From NCBI GenBank assembly GCA_964006375.1, contig OZ023266.1, positions 13,900,565 to 13,964,564 on the forward strand: a stretch of 64,000 nucleotides of DNA, read 5' to 3'. The notes under the pieces are model-generated. The model was not told where the DNA came from. It saw nothing but the letters and a program-made list of their open reading frames with translations, and searched no databases. Shown here piece by piece: positions 11,499 through 22,515 of the stretch. Source of the stretch: Tillus elongatus. Lineage: Eukaryota; Arthropoda; Insecta; Coleoptera; Cleridae. The position numbers and the translations under genes were made by a program. Within the stretch, counting starts at the first letter, position 1; every line of letters starts with the position of its first letter.

Positions 11499-13406
11499 GG
11501 CGCATTGAAAACGAAACAGAGAGATTTGCGTCCAGAGAAACATTTTTTAAGAAACGATAAAACACGTCAATTTTAATACTGAGGGGGACATGTTTTGACA
11601 TAAAACTCAACTTTGTCACCTCAACCCCTTAAGGGTGGTGATAACAACCCTTATATTTTAAATAGGGAACATGAGTCATCATTTGAAAGCTCTTTCTCTT
11701 CTGAATTCAGCACACTAATTTTTTTGGAAGTTTTATCAACTCGTTTAAAAATTATTCACAGTTGAAGACGCAAAAACGCATTTCACTCATTCCGGTAAGA
11801 GATGTGCTGATAGTCAATGTTTTGTTGGTTTGTAAACAAAAAATTGACTATCAGAACATTTCTTATCGGAATGAGAGAAATGCGGTTTATTATTCAGTTT
11901 ATCGGTCGGTTTGATACTTGACAGTACTACCGCAAATTAATTTCACAATGGTGTATTCTGTAGAAGAAAGAGTTGAAATAATTACTCTTGTTTTCAAAAA
12001 CGATCACTGTGCCAACCGTATCGCAAATTTGTTTAATGAACGACATCCGAACAGACATGTTAACAGAAAATACATTTTGGAGTTGTTTGCAAAGTTTCGA
12101 CAAAGTTGTTCAGTAGCCGCCAAAAAACGGGATCCTGAGCGTTAATTTCCGGTTAGAACTGAGACTACTGAGATTGAAGTTTTAGGACAATTGCTGCAGA
12201 GCCAACTTTGAGGGCGAGAAAATTGGTTACTGTTCCAAACATCAAAAGAAGAACTATTCAGCGAATATTGAAGCATCATAAATTTCACCCGTATAAAATT
12301 CATCTTGTACAATAACTGAATGAAGATGATTTTGATCGACGGCTCGAGTTTTATGAAGTTATGACTGCACGATATATAGCTGATAACGGGAAATTTCTGT
12401 TCAATATCTGTTTTTCAGACGAGTGTACGTTTTTATTAAACTCTACAGTCAATCGTCATAATTGTCGTTATTGGGCAGATAATAATCCAAGAAATTTTCA
12501 CGAAGTCCACACTCAAACTCCACAGAAATTGAATGTCTGGACTGGCCTTTTTAGAGACCGTTTATTCAGACCAATTTTTCTTAATGGCAATTTGAGTGGC
12601 GAAACGTATTTGGAGTTACTCGAAGATATCGATTACCTCTACTAATTGACATTGTTGAAAATGATGATCGCTATCAAGAAAATCAATTAGTGTTTCAACA
12701 AGATGGAGCTTCTCCGTATTTTTCACAACATGTTAGGGGGTTTTTGAACAGAGAATTTCCAGGACAATGGACTGGGCGTAGAGGTGCTATTGAGTGGCCC
12801 TCGAGATCACCGTATTTAACTAATTTAGACTTCTTTCTATGGGGCTATTTAAAGAGTAGAATTTACGCAACAGAACCGGAGTCTCTGGAAGAATTACGAC
12901 AGCGCATTGTTGAAGAATGCCGTCTAATAACTCCACAAATGCTCCAGAATGTCAGAGCTCGTTTTGAACAAAATTTGTACTTTTTTATGGAAGCTGGTGG
13001 TCAACAATTGAAACACTTACTTAACTGAATAAACATTTTTGAACGTTTGGTTTTGTTTTTTAGTTTTTTAACGAAAAATTGACTAATTAGTGCATTTCTT
13101 ATCACAATGAATGAAATACCTTCTTCCAATTTCAACTATGAATAATTTTTTAACGAGTTAATAAAACTTCAAAAAAAATTTGTGTGCTGAATTGAGAAAA
13201 GAAGGAGCTTTCAATTGATGTAACACCCGACCCATGTTCCCTATTTAAAATATAAGGGTTGTTGTCACAACCCTTAAGGTGCTGATGTGACAAAGTTGAG
13301 TTTTAGGTCAAAACATGTCCCCCTCAATATTAAAATTAGCGTGTTTTAGCGTTTCTTAAAAAAATTTCTCTGGACGCAAATCGGTCTGTTTCGTTTTCAG
13401 TGCGCC

Positions 13407-13411
<5 letters not shown>
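11494..13411 (+). mobile_element. DD41D mariner-like transposon, copy 1
   Basis: The ends read GGGTGGCGCATTGAAAACGA and, inverted, GGGTGGCGCACTGAAAACGA. Inverted repeats extend about 290 bp inward. Both flanks are (TA)n, consistent with the TA target duplication of Tc1/mariner elements. The interior holds one broken transposase gene. An imperfect 100-bp palindrome lies at about 11780-11885 between the left repeat and the gene (AATGAG..GATGTGCTGATAGTCAA and its complement). A second copy of the family lies at 32290-34159. Confidence 0.9.
11948..13028 (+). pseudogene. DD41D mariner transposase, inactivated
   Basis: ATG at 11948 starts MVYSVEERVEIITLVF, an N-terminal helix-turn-helix of the type found in many insect transposases. 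The frame stops at 12145 and the reading continues after frameshifts. The catalytic domain shows FSDECTF (first D), NPRNFHEVHTQTPQKLNVW, FQQDGASPYF (second D, about 12700) and LTNLDFFLWG (third D). Exactly 41 residues separate the second and third aspartates, defining DD41D. The C-terminus ends at 13028 after GGQQLKHLLN. At least one stop and two frame changes make it a pseudogene. Cut-and-paste transposition at TA is the inferred former function. Confidence 0.85.
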
Positions 13412-13505
<94 letters not shown>

Positions 13506-13803
13506 TTTCGTAGGCCTCGAACTGTCGCGAATGCCTGAAATTTTTGATTAACTTGGATTTTCTTTAGCCACATGATGTTTCTAAAACATTTGGTGGTGGT
13601 GAGGGTTTGTCTGTATACCTTCGTAGAGAACGCTGTTCGTAATTACTTTTCAACTAACATATAAATAGTAGTTCTAGCTTTCATTTGTTGAGTTTATTTA
13701 TCCCTCTGATGACGCTAACTCTGTAAGCAAAACGATCGTCAGGTCTGAAAACTGCATTGTCATGAATTGTGTTCTCCAGTTTGTATTTATCAGTGCTCAT
13801 CAT
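13411..13803 (+). repeat. (TA)n core and right arm of the long inverted repeat
   Basis: 13411-13503 is (TA)n. 13504-13803 is the mate of 11123-11418. It carries CTGATGA (13706-13712), a GCTAAC/GTAAGC stem (13714-13719/13723-13728), AAA, ACGATCGT (13732-13739), C and AGG in hammerhead order on the plus strand. The mariner split the (TA)n core that originally joined the two arms. Confidence 0.75.
13702..13743 (+). ncRNA. Hammerhead-like ribozyme motif (right arm)
   Basis: CCT (13703-13705) can pair with AGG (13741-13743) as the start of stem I. The core CTGATGA is exact. Stem II has one A-A mismatch. Stem III is the minimal self-complementary ACGATCGT, typical of dimer-acting PLE and satellite hammerheads. 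C13740 would be the cleavage nucleotide. Departures are an A in place of G12 and an extra C after CTGATGA, so activity is doubtful. Confidence 0.45.
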
Positions 13804-14715
13804 AGGTTACACAGTCTTCCCTCATTTGCATTAAAAACATTGTTTCCTTAGTATTGAAACAACTTTTCAGGAGACATAAATTAAACATGTCACCCAACTG
13901 GACTGTTAGCTTAGTGTTACCAGTTTTGCCTTCAAAGTTCATATTTAAAAAGGTAGGAAACACCGGGAAAATTTATAATTTCCAAACAAAATAAAAAGGC
14001 TCATCCATAGAATAAACGGTAACTAACAGTAACAGCAAAAGTCAGGCGACACTGCCACAGATAAAATAACGTAAAACATGCTCATACAAAACATGTTTCA
14101 AAGTTTATTCTCTGTCCCTCCTTTTGATGTAATCCCATTCAAAAGTGATTTATTTTGACAGTTCCGTGCTTGCTGTTCGTCAGATAACATCTGCTTGTGT
14201 CAGCGGATGTACGAAAACTATTTTATATACGGGGCAGAAAGTGGAATATATATTGTGAAAACGGGCCCCGCATATTCGCTGATTCCTTCAGATTATCTTA
14301 ATTAACTGTTTAATTAATCCGTAATGAATATTCACACGTCATTTTGCATGTTAAAGAAAACAGTAGTTCATAATATATAACGTAATAACAAGAAGTTATA
14401 TAGCTGTGGCAGCTTTCTCTTGAATAATGCTCTTAAGAAATTATTATCGAAACATAAGTCTTGGAATTTGCGAGACGTCATATGTGAGATCATATTTCAA
14501 GTAAGATCCGTGACATGTCTTGGAAGTAGGACTCTAGATGCAGTGAAGAATTCTTGCAAAAGAATAACTATACAGCGTGTTCAGCTGAGAGTTTACACGA
14601 TGCATATTTCAGGAACCACAGAATATTTTTCCTGAAATTTTGTAGGCGTAGTAAACATTATTCGTGGCTATTTAAACAAAATATTTTGATAGTTCTGCTG
14701 CTTCCAGTTGAACCA
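13804..14715. other. Stretch without recognisable features
   Basis: Two 71-74 codon frames at 14420-14778 have no domain. No RNA gene is seen. Confidence 0.4.
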
Positions 14716-14858
14716 GAAGCTACATTTTTAGTGAATTTTTATTTAAAAAATTCACTAATAGAGAGGTATCGATGGTGAGACTTTGCAAAAATTATTTCAA
14801 ATGACCACGAATTAGGACCCCTAGAACCCATATCCGGGGTCAGTTTGAATGTTTATAT

Positions 14859-14944
<86 letters not shown>

Positions 14945-15210
14945 CCATCTGATAACTCAAAAAATAATTAACCGATTTAGATGAAACTCGGCAAGTGCCT
15001 TTCTTTTATTAATGGCTTGGATGAGTTCGTTGGCCAGGAAAATCGGACGGGGTTTTCCGGAAAAATTTTGAGTTTTCTTTCAAAAAAAATTTTTTTCCCG
15101 AAAATTTCGATAAAATTTGGTCTACATATTGCTTTGGGAAATACCTAACTATGTGCCAAAATTCAGCTTTCTAGGGTTACAGAAAATTGAGCTATTAAAA
15201 TTTGAAACAT
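14716..15210 (-). repeat. (TA)n-cored composite element fragment, subfamily S2
   Basis: TTAGTGAATTTTTATTTAAA with AAATTCACTAA forms a terminal hairpin at 14728-14757. GAGGTATCGATGG, CCTAGAACCCATATCCGGGG, (TA)n 14863-14941 and a body with GGCTTGGATGAGTTCGTTGG follow. Order and sequence match 27800-28140 and, inverted, 51240-51680. Confidence 0.7.
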
Positions 15211-15880
15211 TTATGTTTAAATCATAAGTATGTGGTTGCTGTTGGTTAGTCAATGCTTCTCTTATTGACATTGACTCATGAAATTCATTTTTAAGTTTCA
15301 GAGAAATGTCAATAATAATGAATTCACTGATTGTTAATCATTGGAAGCATTTACGATTATATATAACCCTATTGTAATTTATTATCATTTATCACCTCTG
15401 TAGTATAATTATTTTTTTCCTTACAACTCGCAGCGTTTTTAGTCAATTGTTGTTATTAATAGTCAATAGTTTCTTTCCGAATACACACAGCTTCCATTGA
15501 CTTCTGCTTCTGCCGCTGTTACAGTCCTTTTATTTAGAGGTAGAGTTGTAACCACTCATACCGCCAGTGTTTTTTAACCACGTGGCTGGGGGACTGACCG
15601 AATTCATTCCCAGTTGTTGTTGATTTACTCATATTCTCTTAATATGTTTGAAGATGTGGTGTCTACTTCATTCCAAGTCACTATTAACCGACTATTTATG
15701 AAATCAAATAAGTAAATTAAATCGATTGTCATAAAATATGTAGTATATTAAGACAAGGGAGAAATAAATAAAACATATATAACTGTGCACATTTTGATTA
15801 TATTTTAGGGTGCTTGAGAGAGGTATTGTCACAGCATAATATCTTATTAAAGTTCATTTGTAAATAGGTTTAATTTTTAT
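15211..15880. other. Stretch without recognisable features
   Basis: Ordinary AT-rich DNA with no frame, repeat or RNA signal that I can support. Confidence 0.45.
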
Positions 15881-15882
15881 AT

Positions 15883-15883
<1 letters not shown>

Positions 15884-15979
<96 letters not shown>

Positions 15980-16440
15980 AACTCAAAAAATAATTAACCG
16001 ATTTCGATGAAACTTGGCAAGTGCCTGTTTTTTATTAATGGCTTGGATGAGTTCGTTATTCAGAAAAATCAGACGGGGTTTTCCGGAGAAATTTTGAGTT
16101 TTCTTTCGAAAAAAAATTTTTCTCCGAAAGTAACAAAGCTGTTTAAATGAAATTTACTATATATGTTGCGTCAGGAGAGATCTTACTACGTACCAAAATT
16201 CAACTTTCTAAGCTTAGAAAAAATTGAGTTATTAAAATTTTAAATTTTCTTTCTAAAAAAATTTTTTTCTCCGAAAATTACAAAGTTATTTTAATGAAAT
16301 TTTGTGGATATCTTGCCTTAGGAAAGACCTTACTACGTATTAAAATTAAACTCTCTAAGTTTATAGAAAATTGAGTTATTTAAATTTGAAGCATTTAATA
16401 AAAATTCACTACCATAACGCACTTGCTGCGTCCCGAGTTT
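15884..16440 (-). repeat. (TA)n tract, S2 body and T1-type terminus
   Basis: (TA)n 15884-15976 is followed by the S2 body (GGCTTGGATGAGTTCGTTA, CGGGGTTTTCCGGAGAAATT). Two tandem sub-blocks around TTTCTCCGAAAxTxACAAAG follow. It ends in TAACGCACTTGCTGCGTCCC at 16416-16435, showing that T1-type termini also end the S2 subfamily. Confidence 0.7.
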
Positions 16441-16825
16441 TTTACAACTGCAATCGATAGCCTCTAGAATTTTAAGTTCATGCAACATATACGTGTGGCC
16501 CATTGAAGATGGAAATACCCCTGTAAATTTGTATTTATAATTCAATTTTGTTGAGCAAAAGATCAAAAGATATAAGATAGAAAACTTTTAAAATTCTATA
16601 AAAATTGTTCTCTGTCTGATAGGTAATGGACTTTTCCTTTACGTGATAGTAAAGAATTTTATCACGCCCGAGGAGGTACCACCCCTTACATCAAGTTCTG
16701 GTGTATGAGTTGGTTTCCCTTATAAACAAAAGGGCTTCTTCTTGTACAAAAGATTCCGGAGATAAAATACCCCTCAATTCAGATCTCCGGGAAATGGGTG
16801 TGCAGGGGGCGCTGGCATCACGATT

Positions 16826-17440
16826 TAACATATCTTTTCGAATATATGTGGCCTAAATTCTAACCTGAACTCTGTCCACCGTTTCCTCCAAGCTAATAGT
16901 CCCCAACTCTTCTTCCTCACCGAAACCCAAATCAGTGCCAAAAGAGCCACTAATCACCTAAATTTTCAGGGTATGAGCTCCTTACTTCCTTTAGATTGCA
17001 TGGAGGTGTGTGCGCATACGTCCGTAGCAATCTATCCTGCACCAGACTCCCTAATTTGGAAGCTGGAAGAAAAGACATAATTTGGATGAAACTCTCTCTC
17101 AGGGCTGCAACTAAATTCATCTGTTGCATTTACCGGTCACCTTCTGAAAACCGACCATCTGATTTCTGAATATCTTTCCTCCGAGGTCACTATTCTTGGT
17201 GACTTCAATGACCATAATAAGGAATGGTTAGGATCTTCAAAAACCAATCCACAAGGGAGAGCAGCGGAGGCCTTTGCAGTCAGCAATTCTTTAGCCAATA
17301 TGGTTCAGCAACCTACTTACTTTCCTCGCATCCCAACACACAGCTCAAAGCCCTTGGATCTCCTTTTTACTACAAAACCTAAATACTATAAAATATCAGC
17401 CACTGCCTCCCTTGGTCGCTCAGACCGGTCACCTTCTGAC
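16826..17440 (+). pseudogene. LINE apurinic-type endonuclease domain, fragment
   Basis: Reads ICGLNSNLNSVHRFLQA, then NSPQLFFLTETQIS, LHGGVCAYVRSNL, ICCIYRSPS, SEVTILGDFNDHNKEW and PTYFPRIPTHSSKPLDLLF across small frame changes. These are the ordered motifs of the APE endonuclease of Jockey/CR1-group LINEs: NI/CGLNSN, the catalytic ET, YRSP, the GDFN loop and LDLLFT. The enzyme nicks target DNA for target-primed reverse transcription. There is a frameshift at the YRSPS segment, and 3' sequence is replaced by a partial duplication of the domain. It is probably the same family as the reverse transcriptase fragments at 18212 and 24850, but here on the opposite strand. Confidence 0.8.
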
Positions 17441-17570
17441 AACAACTTTGTCCAGCTTTTCGACTACCTTCCTGAAAGAAAAAAACCGACCATCTGATTT
17501 CTGAATATCCTTCCTCCGAGGTCACTATTCTTGGTGACTTCAATGTCCATAATAAGGAATTGCTGGATCT
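17433..17570 (+). pseudogene. Duplicated LINE endonuclease segment
   Basis: 17466-17565 repeats 17148-17240 almost exactly (CCGACCATCTGATTTCTGAA, then GAGGTCACTATTCTTGGTGA). It includes the YRSPS..FVQLFDYL region that the first copy lacks. Two LINE copies have evidently been joined by recombination or nested insertion. Confidence 0.7.
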
Positions 17571-18188
17571 TCAAAAATCGATCCACAAGGCGAAAGTGAG
17601 ACAAGTAGTGCTGAGTTTCCTACTAAAAGTACAGTTGTGCAAGAACAGACCGAAGAACCTAAGAAGAAAGTTAGTCTTACAAAACATTCTGATACCGATG
17701 GGAGAAAGAAATGACTTTGATGGGCATCTGTTTTGGCCGAGTCCTATTAATAAGGCATCAAGTAAATCAAACAAAAGCGTAAAAGAAAAACAGCCTGCTG
17801 CCATTGCATCCGAAGAATTCAGGCGATATTTAAAAAGGAAGGCCGAAGAAACAGAAAAATCAGAAGCAGCAAAGTTAAAGAAAAAAGAGAAAAGAGTTAA
17901 ACAAGTAACAGAAAGGAAAAAGCTAAAAAGGGTGTAAAAAATTGCAGACCTTTAAAGACAAAAGAATTACCGGATAATACAAGGAATGCCAAATCAGAAA
18001 ATGCGAATCCAACAAAGAAAATGTGTGCAGAGATTGACACAGAACTGAATAGTGATACTGAGGATGAGGACCTTAAAAACATCGGCTGTGACGTTTGTCC
18101 GCGCTGGTATCACCTGAAGTGCACTAACTTTAGAGGCTTGCCATATTTTCAAGTTGCCGATGAAAACTTCATTTGTCCTTTTTGTTAG
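17566..18188 (+). pseudogene. Transposase C-terminal tail with PHD finger (pogo/Tigger-like)
   Basis: A charged, lysine-rich linker (PAAIASEEFRRYLKRKAEE, KKKEKRVKQVTERKK) is followed, after a frame change near 17935, by CDVCPRWYHLKCTNF and ICPFC before TAG 18186-18188. The C-x2-C-x-x-W-Y-H-x2-C..C-x2-C spacing is a PHD/zinc finger. In insect pogo/Tigger-type transposases such a finger closes the protein after the DDE domain. The DDE domain is missing here. It starts exactly where the LINE endonuclease duplicate ends and stops just before the reversed LINE. An exapted host gene remnant is an alternative but less likely reading. Confidence 0.6.
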
Positions 18189-18211
18189 ACGAGTTTTTTT
18201 TTACTTCAAAC

Positions 18212-20220
18212 ACACCACAGCCGAAATACTACCGTACCGTGGGTGTCGACAAGGAGGAAAGAGGCAACTTGTTAATTCTGGACTTGAAGATTTGGAGGTT
18301 CGGGGGAGAAGGAAAAACATGTGCCGGCAAGGAATTCCACAACTTGGAAGTCCTCGGGACAAAACAGCGGGCATAACAAGATGTTCTATGTCTGGTGACC
18401 TGGACAGTAAAAGGCTGCATTCGCTCTGTTCCCCTGGTAAATCTGTTGGGGGCAGCAGGTGGAGGAACTATGGAAGAAAGCTCCTCTGAGCAGTGCCCGT
18501 GCAGATATCTATAAAAGAGAGAGAGAGAGAGAGGTCACCAACGGCACGTCGGTGGGCAAGTGATGGCAGCCTTTGGGTTCGGGTAGGGTCACCGATGAGA
18601 CGTATAGCTCTCTTCTGAATAGAGTCCAGGATAGCGAGTGTAGAAGCGGCAGCAGCACACCAGATGTGGGAGCAATATTCGAGGTTTGGTCTTATTTGTG
18701 AAGTGAGGAAACCTAATTTCTTAGCAGCCGCTTCTGCAATTGATGTGACATGTTGGTGCCAATTGAGATTTCGATCCACAGAGATGCCAACAAGTGAAAA
18801 GGACTCATTACTTTGAATAACTTGGTTGTTTATTGTGATGGGTCTAGGGCTGGTGTATCTCTTATGAGAAAGAAAGCAAGACTGTGATTTGGTGGGGTTG
18901 AATTGTACAAGATTTCTACTTCCCCAGTCTAATATTTTTTGGAGATCCACGGAGATACAATCCTCCATGAATCTGCGATCCTCATCTAGTTGGGCTAAAG
19001 AGACAGGCTTAGAATATTGTATATTGGAGTGGAGGGTGCTGTCGTCCGCGTAACTGTGAACTGGGTTGTATGTGCTAGAGAGAAGGTCATTGATGTGGAG
19101 GAGAAACAAAGTAGGGGCTAAAGCTGAACCTTGAGGAACTCCTGCATTAATTGGATACAGTTTAGATGAATGTCCATCCACGACAACAGAAATGCTCCGG
19201 TTGGAGAGGAAATTTGCTGTCCACGTACAGAGTTTTGGTGGTAGGCCATAGGCCGGTAGTTTATTAAGCAGAGCTGCGTGCCAGACCTGGTCGAATGATT
19301 TGGATATATCTAGAGCGACAATCTGGGATTCACCGTGTAGTTCCATAGACTTGTTCCAAGAATGGGTGACAAAGGAAAGGAGGTCGGCAGTTAATCTGCG
19401 CTGACGGAATCCATACTGCCTGTCGTGGATTAGACTGTGTTTTTCAAGAAATTTTAGTAATTCGGTGTTTATATACTTTTCCATCACTGACTAAAAGGAG
19501 AGAAATGGGCCTGTAGTTGCTAGGAAGCGCTTTCGATCCTTTCTTGGGGACGGGTTGTACTCGAGCAGTTTTCCAGTAACTAGGGAATATGCCTCTATTG
19601 TAAGATGTCTGAAACAGACGAGTCAAGACAGGAGCAAGTTCTGGTGCGCATCTTTTGAGAACAATTGCTGGGATCTCGTCAAGGCCAGAGGCTTTCCTGG
19701 TATTAAGAGAAGAGAGCACCTTTCGTACCTGTCTAGTTTTGAAAATGATATCCGTCATTTTATGCGCGACATTGAGGACTGTTGGTGGTTGAACATTTGG
19801 AGGTGGGTTGAGAGTAGAATTGCCGGCGAACAACGAGGCAAAAAGTTCAGCCTTGCCCAGGGCGGTAGAAACAATTTCATCGCCTGAGACAAGAGGTTGG
19901 AACGTGCTCTTGCCGAAATTATTCCCAATAGATTTAGCAAGAGTCGAGAAGGGTTTGCTGCCGCTGGAGCTTAACAGGACTTTGTTTTTGATGTGGTTAT
20001 TAAACGAGTTTTTTGCCTCAGAAAGAATGTGGACACAGCGGTTTCTTGCGTCGTTAAATGCGTGACGGTTTTCTTGACTGGGATTGTGTAGAAGCTTTTT
20101 GTAAGCTTGGACCTTTTCAAGTCTGGCCTTGTCACAGGATTTAGAGAACCACTGCTTTTGAGTGGCTGCACAGGTTTTCTGTGTACGTGGAATAAATAAT
20201 TCCATGCCAGCTTGGATACC
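18212..20220 (-). pseudogene. Jockey/CR1-group LINE, reverse transcriptase, 5'-truncated
   Basis: Reading on the minus strand from 20205: a linker, then ASGLDEIPAIVLK, YRPISLL, HDRQYGFRQRR, ALDISKSFDQVWH, NAGVPQGSALAPTLFL, HSYADDSTLHS (catalytic YADD near plus 19040-19057) and a thumb (LVGISVDRNLNW). The tail SKLWNSLPAHVFP ends at about 18229. These are RT blocks 0-7 in order. Inactivating changes are a frameshift at about 19490, a deletion of about 17 codons after LGFL relative to the sister copy, and an expanded CT tract at 18513-18531 that throws the tail out of frame. The 5' end stops near the (TA)n tract at 20236. Confidence 0.9.
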
Positions 20221-20234
20221 CGCGCATACCGCTG

Positions 20235-20782
<548 letters not shown>

Positions 20783-21803
20783 AACAAAAATTTTAACAAA
20801 ATGGAAAACCGACTTCACAAAAAAATATTCTAAAACAAAAAATGCACTAAAAAGTAAAAAATAATTGCGTATTCTTCTGTCTAAAACTTACAATCAACTT
20901 ATTTTTTCCACTCAATGTACGATCAATGCATTTACCACACAATAATGTAGGTACCCACTTAAACTTAACCTCTAACTCCACACATACCTATGACTAACAG
21001 ACAATTATCAAAATATTTATTTAGAGTTCACCTAAGCAGAAAGTTTTAAATATATGTGTAGACTGCTTAAAAGACAATCAAATTATTAGGATCATATAAT
21101 GTAAAATTATTGTTATTTTTGGAGTGGGTGTCACCCAAGGAAATACGACAATATACCTTACATTAATAATACGAGAATACCTTATGAAATCTATTTTACA
21201 AATGAAATTTTATACAATATACTGTGACAATATCCTGGGACCTTGAAACGACAATATACCAGTACCTCATTAAACCTTTTTACAAACGAATTCGCGTACG
21301 CGTTTGCCTCGCTCACTCGGCTATACCCCTCCAACCATTCTTCCGGGCGCGCGCGCGCAATCGACCCGCCCGCGCTGCGTGCTGAGTCTATGTGTGTAAG
21401 CCAATATAGTAAGACATTTCAGGTTAAGTAGTTACAAACCCATCTTGTCTGACACCGACTCCAAAAATAACAATAATTTTACGCTATATGATCCTAATAA
21501 TTTGATTGTCTTTTAAGCAGTCTACACATATATTTAAAACTTTCTGCTTAGGTGAACTCTAAATAAATATTTTGATAATTGTCTGTTAGTCATAGGTATG
21601 TGTGGAGTTAGAGGATAAGTTTAAGTGGGTACCTACATTCTTGCGTGGTACATGCATAGATCGTACATTGAGTGGAAAAAATAAGTTGATTGTAAGTTGT
21701 AGACAGAAGAATACGCAATTATTTTTTACTTTTTAGTGCAATTTTTGTTTTAGAATATTTTTTTGTGAAGTCGGTTTTCCATTTTGTTAAAATTTTTGTT
21801 TAT
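20783..21803. mobile_element. 1-kb foldback element with GC-rich loop
   Basis: The arms 20783-21134 and 21445-21803 are reverse complements with only scattered differences. Anchors are AAAACCGACTTCACAAAAAA, AACTTATTTTTTCCACTCAA, GTAGGTACCCACTTAAACTT and TATATGTGTAGACTGCTTAA. The 310-bp loop holds a CG-rich block (GGGCGCGCGCGCGCAATCGA) unlike its surroundings. It encodes no transposase. The outer edges end in the AACCGACTTCA motif that also ends the repeats at 22430-22515, suggesting one non-autonomous family. Confidence 0.75.
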
Positions 21804-21879
21804 TTCTTTATTTTTAGTGAATCTGAAGCTTTATATCTGATTTAATTAAACGGAAGCGCAACGGTGTGATCCACAATCA

Positions 21880-22515
21880 TCATCAATGTAGTCGAAGTCA
21901 ATTATATACGCATTATTAAGGATAACTTAAAAACTACTGGTTGGATCCTGATCATATTTATATGAGACCACACGAGAAGCACCAGCTTTCAAATAAAAAA
22001 AGAATCATCAAAATCGGTTCACCTAGAAAAAAGTTCTGAGGTAACACACAAGAACATTATCAATGTAGTCGAAGTCAATTAAATACGCATTATTAAGAAT
22101 AAATTGTAAATTTTAAATACCGAAATTTTATAGCAAGAAATGTCAGTGTCAATAGGATTTTGATATGTTTCACTTTAATGATTTAACCAAATCGCATCAA
22201 TTACAGCCACAAGTTTGTAACTTCTATGTAAGATGCACTGTATAATTTTATTGCATATAAATAAATAAATAAAATAAATAAATAAACTCAAAAACTACTA
22301 GTCAGATCCTGATCACATTTATATGGGACCACACGAGAAGCACCATCTTTCAAATAGAAAAAGAATAATCAAAATCGGTTCACCGAGAAAAAAGTTCTGA
22401 GGTAACACACATTAAAAAAACATACAGTGGAATTGAGAACCTCCTCCTTTTTTTGAAGTCGGTTAAAAAACATACAGTCGAATTGAGAACCCCCTCCTTC
22501 TTTTGAAGTCGGTTA
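21880..22515. repeat. Dispersed repeat pair ending in AAGTCGGTTAAAAA
   Basis: Two direct copies of a block (about 21880-22060 and 22285-22440) share CCACACGAGAAGCACCA, AAAATCGGTTCACC and AAAAAAGTTCTGAGGTAACA. A 35-bp tail (GAATTGAGAACC.CCTCCTT, AAGTCGGTTAAAAA) is itself doubled at 22430-22515. Similar AAGTCGGTT-ended repeats are widespread in insect genomes. The class is uncertain. An (AAAT)n tract lies at 22257-22288. Confidence 0.6.

Noticed and set aside
17560..17937. Stand-alone host gene for a lysine-rich protein
   Set aside because: It continues, across a frame change, into a transposase-type PHD tail and is flanked by LINE debris.
16826..20220. A single LINE with a twin-priming 5' inversion
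   Set aside because: In such inversions the inverted 5' part lies beyond the 5' side of the RT segment. Here the endonuclease piece lies on the 3' side, separated by a transposase fragment, so independent insertions fit better.
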